Of a stretch of DNA of 64,000 bases, positions 54,151 through 63,941 are shown piece after piece (position 1 is the stretch's first letter; each line of letters starts with the position of its first letter). A program made the position numbers and the translations under genes. The notes under the pieces were generated by a model. That model was not told the DNA's origin. It searched no databases and was given only the letters and a program-made list of their open reading frames with translations. The stretch lies in contig CAJNDS010000968.1 of the NCBI GenBank assembly GCA_905221605.1, forward strand, positions 625,657-689,656, given 5' to 3'. This DNA is from Symbiodinium natans. Its lineage: Eukaryota > Sar > Dinophyceae > Suessiales > Symbiodiniaceae.

Positions 54151-56790
54151 CTATGCCAAGAGCAGCGCAGCGAGCCCCAGCACAGCGGCAGAGGCAGTGC
54201 CGGCGATTGCCGAGCTGGGCGGTTCCTCGCCATCATCACCATCGTCACCTAGTTCATGGTTGGGATGGTATTAAAAACATTTCAACTCATGTTCGTTATA
54301 TTTTAAGTACCCTTCAAAATGTAAAATGTTACCCAACTATGACAAAGTCACCATCATCGCCATCGTCTCCATCGTCGCCGGTCATGTTGTCGGCCGTCGA
54401 CGTCGTCGTCGTGGTCGTCGTTGTCGTGGTCGTGGTCGTCGGTGCAGCGACGCGAACCGTCGACTTGCCGGTGACCTCCACGGTGCCCGTGAAGCCAGTG
54501 CTGGCGACAGCAGTGCTGATGGCTTCGGTCGTTTTCGCCAAAGACACTGTCTCAATTGCCACTTGCTTTTCGATGGCTGCTTCGATGCTGGGCATTGTCA
54601 CAGTGAAAATGGCCGTCAGAGTGACCTGAAGCTTCCTTGCATGGGAACTGAGGCGCCGGTTCGTCTCGAACTCCAGCGTGACATCCTCTTCATCCACTTC
54701 CATCACCTCTGCAAAACCTGCAATCATGGCATTGGTCACGGTGGCGTTCTCGGTGATCGTGGCCGGATCTTCCACCGTCATTTCCATAGAGACTTCAATG
54801 CTGCTGTAGACAGCTCCCGCCACCGTTGTTGAGGTGACAACACCCGTCTTCGGGTCCTGAATGCAAACGCCCGACTCGAACATTGGCTTCCACATGCACG
54901 TAGTGTCACCAGCACAGCCTGCCTCGTCCTCCACATAGGAAACTGCGCACTTGGAGATGTTGCCGAGGGTCTCCAGATACTCCTTCGGGCCGTAGAGGGT
55001 TGTGCTGCAGTCGCGGGAATCGACCGGAGCCGGGTTCCACAGGCTGGTCCATGCTCGCCAGCCGTAGCGTGTCTTGTCCTTTGGAGTGAACTCGTTGGTG
55101 ATGTTGTAATCTGGGTCGCTGATCTTCCAGGCGATGTAGTCGTCCCCGGTAGGGCCAAAGGCCAGGCTGCAGTCGCTCCACGATTGAGATGCTGTTGCGA
55201 GATCCCAGGCCGTACAGAACTTCTTGGCATCCTCGGTCTTGTACAGCACCTCGTACTTGTCGTGGTGGTAGTTCAGCGTGATGCTGAACAGCGTCTCTGC
55301 CTGCTCCATGGAAGCCTCGCAGTTGGGACGCTCGCCGCAGTACTTGGAGTTCCTCAGGACGTAGGGCAGCACGGGCTTGTCGTCCGTCTCCATCAGAACG
55401 CTCACAGGTGCCTTGATGATGTGGTAGTTGTCCGTGAGGGCGAACCACTTCGTTTTCACAAGAGAGGCTGTCTCGCACAGGTGGTAGTACGCATCACTCG
55501 TGGCCGTCTTAGTCTCCATGCTAATGTTGCCGTTCGGGCCCGCGATCGTCTCCATCATCTCTGGCTGCGGGTAGTAGGTCAGGGCCAGGATCTTCTTGAA
55601 GGGGTGGTGCGTGGGCACGGTCGACTTCAAGTGCCCCTGGTAGTCGAACATTGCCACTCCCAGGGTCACTTCGTCATCCTCAACAGTCTCGAAGAGGTTC
55701 TTGCTGGAACCGTGGCGGATGTAAGTTGGGAATTCGAAGCTGGTGTTCAGGAGGGTGTTGGCGTAGTTGCCCACCAGCATGGAATCCCAATTGTAGGTAG
55801 CCATGTCGCCACCTGCGGCTGTCCACGCAGCTGCAAACTGGCTGCTGTTTCCAGACATGGCATCCATTGTGATCATGGCAAACGCCACATCGAAGGCCAT
55901 CTCTTCCATCATGCTGCCACCGCCCATGCTGTGGAACGCGTCGTACACAGCCTTGGTCCAGGCGTGCTTCAGATTGTACATGGCGTTGCCGTTGATGTGC
56001 TCCACCAAGTAGGTCGGCATCATCGACTTGAACAAGTCCCACTTGTCGCCCAGGTACTGGCTCCCGCGGACGGCCATGTTGCCGCCCGGCATCTCAAGAG
56101 CCTCCATCTCGAACTGGTCGAGCCAGCCGCTCTTGATGGGAACCGCGTCCATCTCCATGAGGAAGAAGGTGTCGTACATGTCCATGAACTCACCCTCAAG
56201 CATGGCCGTCATGATCTTCGAGAAGACTGCGTTGGGACCAGAGACCCAGTGCTTGTTCGTGGTGTAGCCGCGGTTGTCGTACACGTCTTGCTCCGGGTTC
56301 AGCATGGCCGACATGTTCTTGACGCCGGAGAAGCAAGTCGTCCAGGCTACCTTCTGGTCGAAGGCATTCCCGTAGAAATCCACCGCTGCCTTGGCCATGG
56401 AGTCGGCCGCCAGATCCTTGCTGAAGACCAGGATGAGATCGATCATGCTCACGTTGGACTTGCTGGCACATGGCATTGATGACTCCCACATAGTAGCACT
56501 GTCCATGAGCAGCTGCACCTCCTCCTCCGTCGAGAACACGCGGACCACTGCGAGGTTGGATCCTGCACGCTGATTGCATTGTGCTAGGCTCTGGATCAAG
56601 AAATGCAGCACCGCTGAACAAACTGAATACTCATGCGGAATGAGTTCGTGGCATTTTTGCACGGGACGGCCCACGAACTTGACAAACACGATCAGGTCAG
56701 GTGAGGCACAAAACTCTGGCTCTGTTCGTCCTGTCTTTCGAGGGACTTAGGTCCCCCCCTTGCGCGAGCTGCTTGCCCCGGCTTGCGGTC

Positions 56791-56832
<42 letters not shown>

Positions 56833-57132
56833 GGTCTTGCCATCCCTCCCTCTCCCACCCTCCCTCTCGCGAAAGAAATTTCAAGGCCTTACATCCTGCA
56901 TGCCTTGAGATCACTTCAACATCAGCTCACCCACACAACGGCAGTGACACAATGGATCCCATTCATGAAAGAAACGGGTTAGGTGGTGCTTGGGGCTATT
57001 GGGATCATCAGGGTCCCAACGTGAGCCCCTAAACCCTAAACCCTAAACCCTAAACCCTAAACCCTAAACCCTAAGGGGTCCTGCAGCACTCCCGGCGCTG
57101 AGAGCAGCGAGCGCCAACGTCAGCCACTTCAT
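54151..57132 (-). CDS. secreted glycosyltransferase-like surface protein with SEA-like segment, Thr-rich stalk and GPI/TM tail
   Basis: Predicted as complement(join(54151..54248, 54352..56715, 57081..57132)), about 837 aa; phases agree at both junctions. Exon 1 starts at ATG 57132 and encodes a signal peptide (MKWLTLALAALSAGSAAG). The large exon has no usable ATG at its 5' end, which supports an upstream start exon. Its first ~400 aa include FLMEMDAVPIKSGWLDQFE and EHINGNAMYNL, resembling GT-A-type transferase motifs (acidic metal motif, then an acceptor loop). Around residues 680-760 is a segment with NRRLSSHARKL, typical of SEA-like modules in dinoflagellate surface proteins. A run of about 13 Thr and an Asp/Gly repeat follow. 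Splicing out 54249..54351 replaces a premature TAA with GEEPPSSAIAG and a hydrophobic end (VLGLAALLLA), as in GPI-anchored proteins. The protein probably sits at the cell surface; its acceptor substrate is unknown. Transferase activity is an inference. Confidence 0.83.
54249..54351 (-). mobile_element. family X introner = last intron of the surface-protein gene
   Basis: This 103-nt GT-AG intron starts GTGACTTTGTCATAG and ends CATGAACTAG. It is homologous to 3499-3632 and 60946-61045. The host sequence GGTGAC is present at both edges, consistent with a short target duplication that supplies the donor. Splicing restores the Asp/Gly-rich frame. Confidence 0.75.
56716..57080 (-). other. first intron of the surface-protein gene, with (GA)n and a heptamer tract
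   Basis: The segment between the signal-peptide exon and the large exon contains a CT/GA microsatellite (56793-56830) and about seven CCCTAAA units (57028-57075). The donor would be noncanonical (GCAG|GACC) and the acceptor CCAG|AG; both edges are inferred from frame. Confidence 0.5.
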
Positions 57133-57803
57133 CACGGCTTCTGAAGTGTGGGGAAAACTACCGACGTTTGCACAGCTAAACTGCTCTCAGAGCAGCTTTG
57201 TCTCGCCTCAAGTAGACTTGAGAAGAACAGCCTCTTCAAGCATCAGACGTGCTTCTCAACTTGCTCGCACGAAAACATTTTTGGACATGCAGGCACTTCA
57301 CAGGCTTTGGCGTGTAGGCAAAGACGTTCAACAACCAAGTTCACTTGCCGTGCAACCTTGAAGGGCTCCACTGACACAAGCGAGCAACTTTCAGCAAGGC
57401 AAATCTACATTCGGAACAATGCCACTCACATGCCTACCGGAAACACGCTAAACTTCCCGTCCTTTCATGAAATTCGTTCAAGCGAAAGACATCCACGCTG
57501 TTTGGCGGACAGCTGGGAACTTGCCAGACAACCCATGTACACACAAAAACGAGCAGAGGAGAATCAAAGTTAAACTTCCGAGGCAAATCGTCACTTTGAA
57601 GCAAGGTCTAAAAAGAATCTCAGGTAAGCTACCAACAACAAGAGGGTAGCAAGGGTGCATTTTGGGGGACGGCCCCACCCCAAATTCGTCCACCCCTCCC
57701 TCTCCCCTGTGGGACCTTCCCGAACGGCTGGGAGGGGCTGCAATCCGATGCCAGACCACGCAAAACATCAAATCCTCCTGAGATCGATTTGCTGGGACCC
57801 CCA

Positions 57804-58409
57804 TCACGTGCGTGGTGCTGCACCGCGTGGCATGTCCTTCGTCCGCCAATAAGAACGTTCTACCTGCGGCAGTGTCCCCTCTGGGAACTGCACCACACGT
57901 TGGGCCTTCCCGGCATTTTTTATCACCTGCCTAGCAGCCTCGCAACCACACTGCAGGGAGGAAATACCCCAAAAAGGGGCCTGAATAATTAGAATAGGGT
58001 TTTGGGGGCTATCAGAGTTTAATTCTAAAGGCACCCTTAGGGCATACTATTTGCAATTATTCCGGCCCCAATTTTTAAGCCGTAAACAACCTCCATACCC
58101 CCTGGGAGTTCATTGGGCCGAGCAGCAGCTCCACTTGCAGCGCCAACGCTCGTTGTTTCGAAAGGCGGCAGGACCTGGGAGCACGGGTTTAGGGTTTAGG
58201 GTTTAGGGTTTAGGGTTTAGGGTTTAGGGTTTAGGGACCTGGGAGCACCCGGCGTCCTAGGGCTTTTACTGCTCACAGGCGCGACGGTTTCATTTCCGAC
58301 CCCTATGTTACAGCCTAGAAGGCCCTGAAACAGAAGAAGCCCTAAACCTTGCCCAGCACACTAGGGACTTGCACACCTCAACACAATATGCACAAGCTGT
58401 GGCAACCAT
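57804..58409 (-). CDS. complete small four-exon gene, 121 aa, unknown function
   Basis: complement(join(57804..57950, 58099..58174, 58239..58324, 58353..58409)); all junction phases agree. The start MVATACAYCVEVCKSLVCW is hydrophobic and Cys-rich and could be a signal or anchor. The middle reads SKSPRTPGAP, then RLSKQRALALQVELLLGPMN; the last exon begins CGCEAARQVIKNAGKAQRVV after a strong acceptor (TTTCCTCCCTGCAG|) and ends at TGA 57804. The three introns differ in origin: a 28-nt GC-AG intron, a 64-nt telomere-heptamer intron between direct repeats, and a 148-nt intron carrying family F. Not recognised. The surface-protein gene follows on the same strand about 670 bp downstream. Confidence 0.55.
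57971..58075 (-). mobile_element. family F element inside the 148-nt last intron of the small gene
   Basis: GGGGCCTGAATAATTAGAAT and GCAATTATTCCGGCCCC ends. This is the least disturbed F copy and the best one for judging what was inserted in the others. Confidence 0.7.
58175..58238 (-). other. telomere-heptamer intron with 14-bp direct repeats
   Basis: GGACCTGGGAGCAC occurs at 58171-58184 and again at 58235-58248, with TTTAGGG units between. In minus sense each copy holds CCCAG|GTCC. The upstream copy gives the GT donor, the downstream copy the AG acceptor, and splicing leaves one intact copy. Confidence 0.75.
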
Positions 58410-58479
58410 CTTACCCTTAAAACCCCAAAGCCCTCTAGAGCACGGCATGCCCTTCAAACCCAAAAACCTCACAAAATTC

Positions 58480-58578
58480 CCTAAACCCTAGACCCTAAAC
58501 CCTAAACCCTAAAACCCTAAAACCCTAAAACCCTAAAACCCTAAAACCCTAAAACCCTAAACCCTAAACCCTAAACAA
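58480..58578. repeat. CCCTAAA/CCCTAAAA array
   Basis: Includes six successive 8-bp CCCTAAAA units. Confidence 0.9.
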
Positions 58579-58721
58579 CAGACACACACACACACAACCC
58601 CTGAAAACCTCAATGCTGCAGACCCCTCTAGCCCCCCCCCCCCCCGCCCCCCCCGCCCTCCCCGCCCCCCCGGCCCCCCCCGCCCCCCGCCCCCCCCCCC
58701 CCCGCCCCCCCCCTCCCCCCC

Positions 58722-58860
58722 GATACTTGGAGGTGCATGGGCAGTTATAGCTAGGGTTCTAAGTACCGCAAATCAGGCTATAACCAGTACTGATTATAGT
58801 TAATTACCCTACTTATATATCCCCACTTGTATAATCCCACTTATAAGGGGGTTTCCGAAC
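58722..58860. mobile_element. family C element
   Basis: ATACTTGGAGGTGCATGGGC start with an AATCCCACTTATAAG end. It is followed directly by family H and family I blocks. Confidence 0.6.
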
Positions 58861-58972
58861 ATCGGGCTACCTTATTGGGGTCCCTATTATCAGGGAATCC
58901 TGCGATTTGGGGTCTATAATGAGGGACCCCTGATTTCGTAAACCCCGCGATAACTCTTGCTGTTGGTTAACA
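58853..58972. mobile_element. family H element
   Basis: CCGAACATCGGGCTACCT start, with GGGGTCCCTATTATCAGGG inside; similar to 63364-63480. Confidence 0.55.
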
Positions 58973-59045
58973 GGTACTGGGGGAATGAGGTACCCTATAT
59001 CATCCCTGAAAGGGTATATATAAGGCCCTAATTCCCTCATTCCCT
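58973..59045. mobile_element. family I element
   Basis: GGGAATGAGGTACCCTATAT shared with 60900-60945. The inverted end (ATTCCCTCATTCCC) runs into CCCTAAA units. Confidence 0.5.
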
Positions 59046-59231
59046 GCTAAACCCTAAACCCTAAACCCTAAACCCCCAACAGTGAGGGGTGCAGGTCGAG
59101 GTGCGCCGCGCGGCCCGCTGGGCATGGGCCCTGCCGCCCCACGGGTGTCTTGGCCTCTTTGGAGCTCGGCTTGGTGGGGTGTTTTCTGCCCCTGGACCCT
59201 AAACCCTCCTGTTTGGGGCTAGAGGCTGGTT

Positions 59232-59567
59232 TTAAGTTGGTTTCGTTCGGGAAGCTTGAACCGGAGGTTGTTGCTTGATTTCGGAGAAAGCTGCTTTGGA
59301 AAGAGTCGTTCTTCGAACTGAAGGATCCCTTGCAACAATTATTCCTCATGAGCGGCCCAGTTCAAAACCGCCATCCGCTACTGTGCACCGCACGACGAAT
59401 TTTGGAAGAGGAACATTTCGACATCTCGACAGCAGCTGCTGCTGGGTGGGGTCGACATATGCAGCAACAGGGATTGGGTTGCAACCTTTTGCAAGTTTGT
59501 TCCAATCCACTCCGTCTAGGGAGGTCCTTGTTTCAAGCCACATCTTCTTGCGAATTGCCAAATGACC
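59232..59567 (-). CDS. two exons separated by a 24-nt intron
   Basis: 59369-59567 (KKMWLETRTSLDGVDWNKLA; VPLPKFVVRCTVADG) and 59232-59344 (IIVARDPSVRRTTLSKAAFS) join in phase; the intervening 24 nt (GTTTTGAACTGG to CATGAG) contain a TGA. Ends at TAA 59232. Upstream, 59690-59735 reads VQVCAHFKDSNKLIDRF. Not recognised. An alternative ORF 59068-59349 overlaps the second exon. Confidence 0.45.
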
Positions 59568-59976
59568 CTGAACCCTAAACCCTAAACCCTAAACCGGTGT
59601 GGGCCGTACCGCGCAAGGAGCAGAGCCAAGAAAAGCCCTTTTTGGGTCTTCTACGAACTAAATCTGTCTATAAGCTTGTTCGAGTCCTTGAAGTGAGCAC
59701 AAACCTGGACCTTCCAATCCTAAACCCTACCTAAACCCCAAACCCTAAACCCTAAACCCTAAATCCTAAACCCTAAACCCTAAACCCCAATCTTTTCAGT
59801 TTGAGGAAGTTGAGCTTCAGGCCACCACTTGCCTAAAAGCGCTACTACAAGCCCCAAAAGCCCCCCAAAAAACCTCGAAGCCCCAAAAAGCCCGAGAAGC
59901 CCCAAAAGCCCACCGCACGAACCTGTAACCCGTAACCCGTAACCCTCAACCCTCAACCCTAAACCCTAAACCCTCC

Positions 59977-60075
59977 CAGCGTCCTGAAACTCGACCGACT
60001 CCATGTCTGGGAGCGACGTTGGTGAGCAATTCCTGAGCTCGCCGGCCCCGGAACCGCAAGTTTACATGCCCAAAG
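59977..60075 (-). CDS. exon-like island
   Basis: The minus frame reads RGRRAQELLTNVAPRHGVGR; heptamers on both sides. Confidence 0.37.
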
Positions 60076-60534
60076 GGTTGAGGGTTTAGGGTGTAGGGTT
60101 CAGGGTCTAGGGTAACACCTCTGTGCACCTTTGCCCAAAGGGTTTAGGGTCTAGGGTCTAGGGAACAAGAGTCAAGATAAGAACTTCTTGCGTCCTGATG
60201 GAAATCACGGAGGAGAATGGGGGGGGCGTCGGGGGGGAAGATGAAGGATTCCTAGGTTTTGGGGTTCCTTAGGAAGGCTGAGAATGCCTTTCTGATGAGG
60301 TTTAGGGCTTCTAGGGTTTCTGGGGTTTAGGGCTTCTGGTGGGGTTTAGGGCTTCTAGGGCTTCTCGCGGCTTCTAGAGTTTTTGGGTTTTGTAGGGTGG
60401 CACACCTCAATTCAGAATCAGAACCATATACGCTTCAAGTTCTATTCTATTCTTGAATGAAAGAATGCTAGGGTGTCTGGGTAGGGCTGTTTTGGGGTTC
60501 TTTGTAGGGGTTGCAAGATTGCGGGATTTCTTTC

Positions 60535-60766
60535 GGCTTTGCGTTTCAAGGTCGATGGTTTGGTAGGAGCCCAGCAACCCAGCAAGCTTGGGATGGTTCC
60601 CCCTAAAAGTAAGAGTCCTTCATGGGGACTATCATCATCCCTATCAAGGACTGCTAGTATAGAGGGGGGAACATCCCAACAGCAAGCCTTCAATTGCAGA
60701 GACTCGTGGCCCCGAAGTACTACGAATCACAGCATACTAAAACTCATAACCATGATCAGAGGAATA
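60535..60766 (+). CDS. two + islands around a family D element
   Basis: 60538-60588 (FQGRWFGRSPATQ) and 60686-60766 (LQRLVAPKYYESQHTKTHNH, ends TAG). Another + frame is open through 60847. Confidence 0.33.
60589..60680. mobile_element. family D element with 8-bp target duplication
   Basis: Inverted ends TTGGGATGGTTCCCCC / GGGGGGAACATCCCAA. CAGCAAGC is present on both sides (60581-60588 and about 60680-60687). Confidence 0.7.
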
Positions 60767-60899
60767 GCTAGAGGAATCCCAACCGTAAGAAGGATGACGA
60801 TCATAGTCAGCTGCTGCAAAAATACCTGTCATTTGGAGAGGAGATAACTGACATGATTCCAAGGCTGAGGATGTTCAATGCATAACACTTACTGCTGGT

Positions 60900-61045
60900 T
60901 AGTAGGGAATGAGGGAATGAGGTACCCTATATCCCCCTTTTTCTAGTTCATTATTGGGATAATCTTCAAAATTCAATTGTTATTCCTTATTGGGATTAAG
61001 TACCCTTCACCAATTAACATGTTACCCATCTATGACAAAGATTTA
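60900..61045 (-). mobile_element. family I fragment followed by family X
   Basis: GGGAATGAGGTACCCTATATC (60905-60927) precedes a family X copy (60946-61045) whose minus-sense ends are TTTGTCATAG and AATGAACTAG. Confidence 0.6.
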
Positions 61046-61054
61046 CCCTGTAAG

Positions 61055-61160
61055 GGAATAGTGAACCTTGTCGCACCCAACCCTCACAACAACGAAGTAC
61101 CAGATTTCGGGAGCAAGGCGGGGAAGCCTTGCTCCAACGATGTTCCGAAATCTCTGACTT
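61055..61160 (-). CDS. exon ending at a family X intron
   Basis: The minus frame reads RLAPEIWYFVVVRVGCDKVH, donor ACAGG|GTAAATC just before family X. The + strand is also open (VNLVAPNPHNNEVPDFGSKA). Confidence 0.37.
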
Positions 61161-61324
61161 TGGAACAGGGTTTAGGGTGTAGGGTTTAGGGTTTGGGGTT
61201 TGGGGTTTAGGGTTAGGGTTTAGGGCAGCACCGGACACTTCCAATTCCAGATTTAAGGGGGCTGAGGAGCAAGCTCCCCAGATCTTGGACGTGAACCCAC
61301 ACTCCCTGAGCCCGAAATACCTTT

Positions 61325-61801
61325 CGTTTCAGCGCAGGCCGCGTCATAGGGCTCGCTCCAACGTCCGTGCTCGCCCAAGAGGCACCACGGTCGATGGGCA
61401 CCTCATTCGGTTGGCTGGGCTCTGGAATCCATAACCCCCGCCCCCCCCCCCCCCCCCCCCGCTTTTGGAGGGGCTTGGGCAGGGTTTGGGGTCTGGAGTC
61501 GCAAGGGCACCCAAAACCCTTTTTGGCAGGGTTTTGGGTTCACAGATGCTTTAAGGTTCTAGGGATGCGAAATCGCATGAACCCCTACACTAAACTCGCA
61601 ACCTCAAAGAAAGTGCACGGCCAGGCTATCCGATGCGTTGCGGGGGTCCACGCGGCCCTCATGCTTAGAGAACGCGCCCCACCCCACCGCCTTCGATATG
61701 TTTTTGAAACGTTGCCTAAGAGATGTCAGAGGAGTTTCGGAAGCCTCAGCCCTGGACCCGTAAACCCTTGGCTAAGGTTGAGGAGCTGCGTCTCTGATTG
61801 A
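61325..61801 (+). CDS. coding-like islands on + strand
   Basis: 61332-61438 follows acceptor TTTCGTTTCAG| (VIGLAPTSVLAQEAPRSMGT); a poly-C tract follows. 61555-61801 reads KLATSKKVHGQAIRCVAGVH and ends TGA. Unrecognised. Confidence 0.35.
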   Translation, partial: RFSAGRVIGLAPTSVLAQEAPRSMGTSFGWLGSGIHNPRPPPPPPRFWRGLGRVWGLESQGHPKPFLAGFWVHRCFKVLGMRNRMNPYTKLATSKKVHGQAIRCVAGVHAALMLRERAPPHRLRYVFETLPKRCQRSFGSLSPGPVNPWLRLRSCVSD

Positions 61802-62149
61802 AAATGTCCATGCGGGGAAGGGGTTGAGGGCCTTTAGGGTTTAGGGTTTAGGCGGGGGTCGCTAGTCTGGTAATCCCTGACATTCTCCGGCACAGGGTCC
61901 TAAATCCCTTCAAACCTTTTTGACGAATCACCCCTTTTGACCCACAAGCCCTAAAAAGATTAGAAAAAAAAGCTTTCCCGCTGGGTTCATGTCCAGCCGG
62001 ACAAACCCCTTCACATCACCCTAAGCCTTGTTTTCGAACCAGGAGCTGGAACATATGCCTGGAAATGAGACTCGTTACCCTAAGCCCTATAGGCCCTAAG
62101 CCTATTCGGCCCAAAACCCTAAACACTTTTGTCCCCCAAAACCCTAGAA

Positions 62150-62262
62150 GCTCCAAACTGGGCCCAGCCTTCTCGAAAGAGCGGCTTTTCCCTGTCCCGA
62201 ACGCATCTGGCGGGCAGAAACCAGGCCTGCTCGGGTGAGGGCCGTTGGGGCTGTGCTGGGAA
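62150..62262 (-). CDS. exon-like island beside a family C element
   Basis: The minus frame reads PTALTRAGLVSARQMRSGQG. Its upstream edge follows CCTCCAAGTACGAG|. Confidence 0.35.
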
Positions 62263-62267
62263 CTCGT

Positions 62268-62392
62268 ACTTGGAGGTTCATGGTACTTAGGAACCCAATG
62301 ATAACCCTTCCAGGGTACTTGAGGGGCTTATGCATGGGCTATAACTACACATATCATGGGTTACTAAGTACCCTGAACCTCCAAGTAGGGTC
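62268..62392. mobile_element. family C element
   Basis: Inverted ends TACTTGGAGGTTCA...TGAACCTCCAAGTA. It abuts the minus-strand island at 62150-62262. Confidence 0.65.
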
Positions 62393-62544
62393 TAGGATCT
62401 AGTGTTTGTTTAGGGCTCAGGAATACCAGTTTTTGGTAGGCCCTTTTTGTGAGGTAGCCTGAAAAGGGAGGGTCTGGGTTTCTCAAGTAATCAGCTTTGC
62501 CACAGCCCCCAATAAGGGAAGATACCAAATATACCAAGGGCCTA

Positions 62545-62646
62545 CCTAAACCCTAAACCCTAAACCCTAAACCCTAAACCCTAAACCCTAAACCCTAAAC
62601 CCTAAACCCTAAACCCTAAACCCTAAACCCTAAACCCTAAACCCTA
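62545..62646. repeat. CCCTAAA array
   Basis: About 14 perfect units. Confidence 0.92.
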
Positions 62647-62847
62647 TAGTATAGATTCAGGGCCCAGGCATTTAGCATCGGGCTTAGTCCGTCGACTCTC
62701 CAGTCTCGAAGCAGCACGCTCACGCTATCCAAAGACATTCAGGGTGTAGGGTGTAGGGTTTAGGGTTTAGGGTTTAGGGTTCGGGGTTTAGGGTTTAGGG
62801 TTCGGGGTTTAGGATTTAGGGCTTAGGCTCAGGCCCACGACGAGGCA

Positions 62848-63076
62848 TCAACGACTCAGGCCCACAAACCTGCGCCCCCATTCCGCAATACGAAGCTGGA
62901 ACGACACTACTTGGCGGACCGTCTCCAGAACGTACGTGGCTAGCAAAGGCTTGCAAACTTGGGGCAACGCATGCTTCAAGAAGGAAGTCCACAAGACACC
63001 TTTCAACAGCATTGAGAAACCGATAATACACAGCAGCTCCAAGGAGCAGGCCACGTCTGCTCGAGATCTCTCAAAC
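62848..63076 (-). CDS. helical exon-like island
   Basis: The minus frame reads LELLCIIGFSMLLKGVLWTS then LLATYVLETVRQVVSFQLRI, ending TGA 62848; possibly membrane-associated. A second minus frame is also open. Confidence 0.37.
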
Positions 63077-63142
63077 TGATGGATAAACCCCTTGAAACCA
63101 GGGTTTAGGGTTTAGGGTTTATGGTTTCTAAACTAGAACCGA

Positions 63143-63146
<4 letters not shown>

Positions 63147-63175
<29 letters not shown>
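63147..63175. repeat. (CA)n microsatellite
   Basis: About 14 CA units; shorter ones at 22334-22355 and 58582-58597. Confidence 0.9.
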
Positions 63176-63194
63176 CTCTCAGCCAAAACGCTCG

Positions 63195-63256
63195 ACCATG
63201 GGCGAGAGCATAGCGTCCACTGCTGCCCAAGCCTGGCAAGACTCAGAATTCCCCTG
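63195..63256 (+). CDS. small exon-like island
   Basis: The + frame reads MGESIASTAAQAWQDSEFPC then TAA. Confidence 0.27.
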
Positions 63257-63363
63257 CTAAGCTCGACTTTGGGGGGCCGGGCAGGGTTCCCTAAACCTTG
63301 GACCAACCCTCAACCCGAAATTCGCCCTAAGACCCCAAACCCCGAAACCCCGGGCCTATAGGG

Positions 63364-63480
63364 GTGTCCGACATTAGGGGTACCTCATTCGGGGTCCTTG
63401 TTGTAAGGAGATCCTACTATTTGGGGGGTCGATATTAGGTTCCCCCTATTTTCGTGTATACCCGGTTTTGGGGGGCCCAT
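63364..63480. mobile_element. family H element
   Basis: GTCCGACATTAGGGGTACCT start and CTATTTTCGTGTATACCC region match the first H copy in order. Confidence 0.55.
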
Positions 63481-63689
63481 TCGGGACTCGGATCGGTCGG
63501 CGGGCTCCTAAGGCCTATGGCCTATGGCGGCTGGGGTTTGGGGTTTTATAGGGTTATTTATGGGGTTTGTAGGGTTTATAGGGTTTATAGGTTTTAGAGG
63601 GCTTATTAGGTTTATAGGGTTTTAGAGTTTAGGGTCTTTTTTGCCACCCGTCTAGCAAAGGTCCACGGCTTTAGGGCTTAGCGTAGGGG

Positions 63690-63941
63690 ACCTACCATTG
63701 GGCTCAGGACAGGGCACCTGTCCCACGTGAATGTAAAATGCTTGAGCACACGTTTTGTCATGGCTGTAAGAACGCCAAAACTTTCTGGTTTGCTAGGCAA
63801 TGCATGAATGCTGGCGTCCACAGTGAGCTTCCTGTCCCACTTTCCCAATGAACATGCCGACGCTTTGGGTGCCTCGAAGCAGCCGTGCCCACCGAAGGAG
63901 GTAAGCTCATAAGCTAGGGGCCGAAAGTGGCAGCAGTTCAA
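63690..63941 (-). CDS. exon-like island near the window end
   Basis: The minus frame reads WDRKLTVDASIHALPSKPES then VLKHFTFTWDRCPVL. Not recognised. Confidence 0.35.

Noticed and set aside
53880-54832. 249 and 168 aa + strand ORFs
   Set aside because: Antisense to the 3' end of the surface-protein gene; the Val/Arg runs mirror its poly-Thr codons.
55184-56479. 431 aa + strand ORF rich in His and Val
   Set aside because: It is antisense to the surface-protein gene, which has a signal peptide, consistent introns and recognisable motifs; this one has none.
56640-57140. Spliced-leader relic or TTTT-box promoter upstream of the surface gene
   Set aside because: No match to the known dinoflagellate spliced-leader sequence could be seen in either strand.
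57148-57573. 141 aa + strand ORF upstream of the surface-protein gene
   Set aside because: It reads fairly naturally, but other frames are open as well, and it lies in the short gap between two minus-strand genes, where promoter or leader sequence is expected.
62545-62646. Chromosome end
   Set aside because: Arrays of both orientations lie throughout the window with coding-like DNA on both sides, so these are interstitial tracts.
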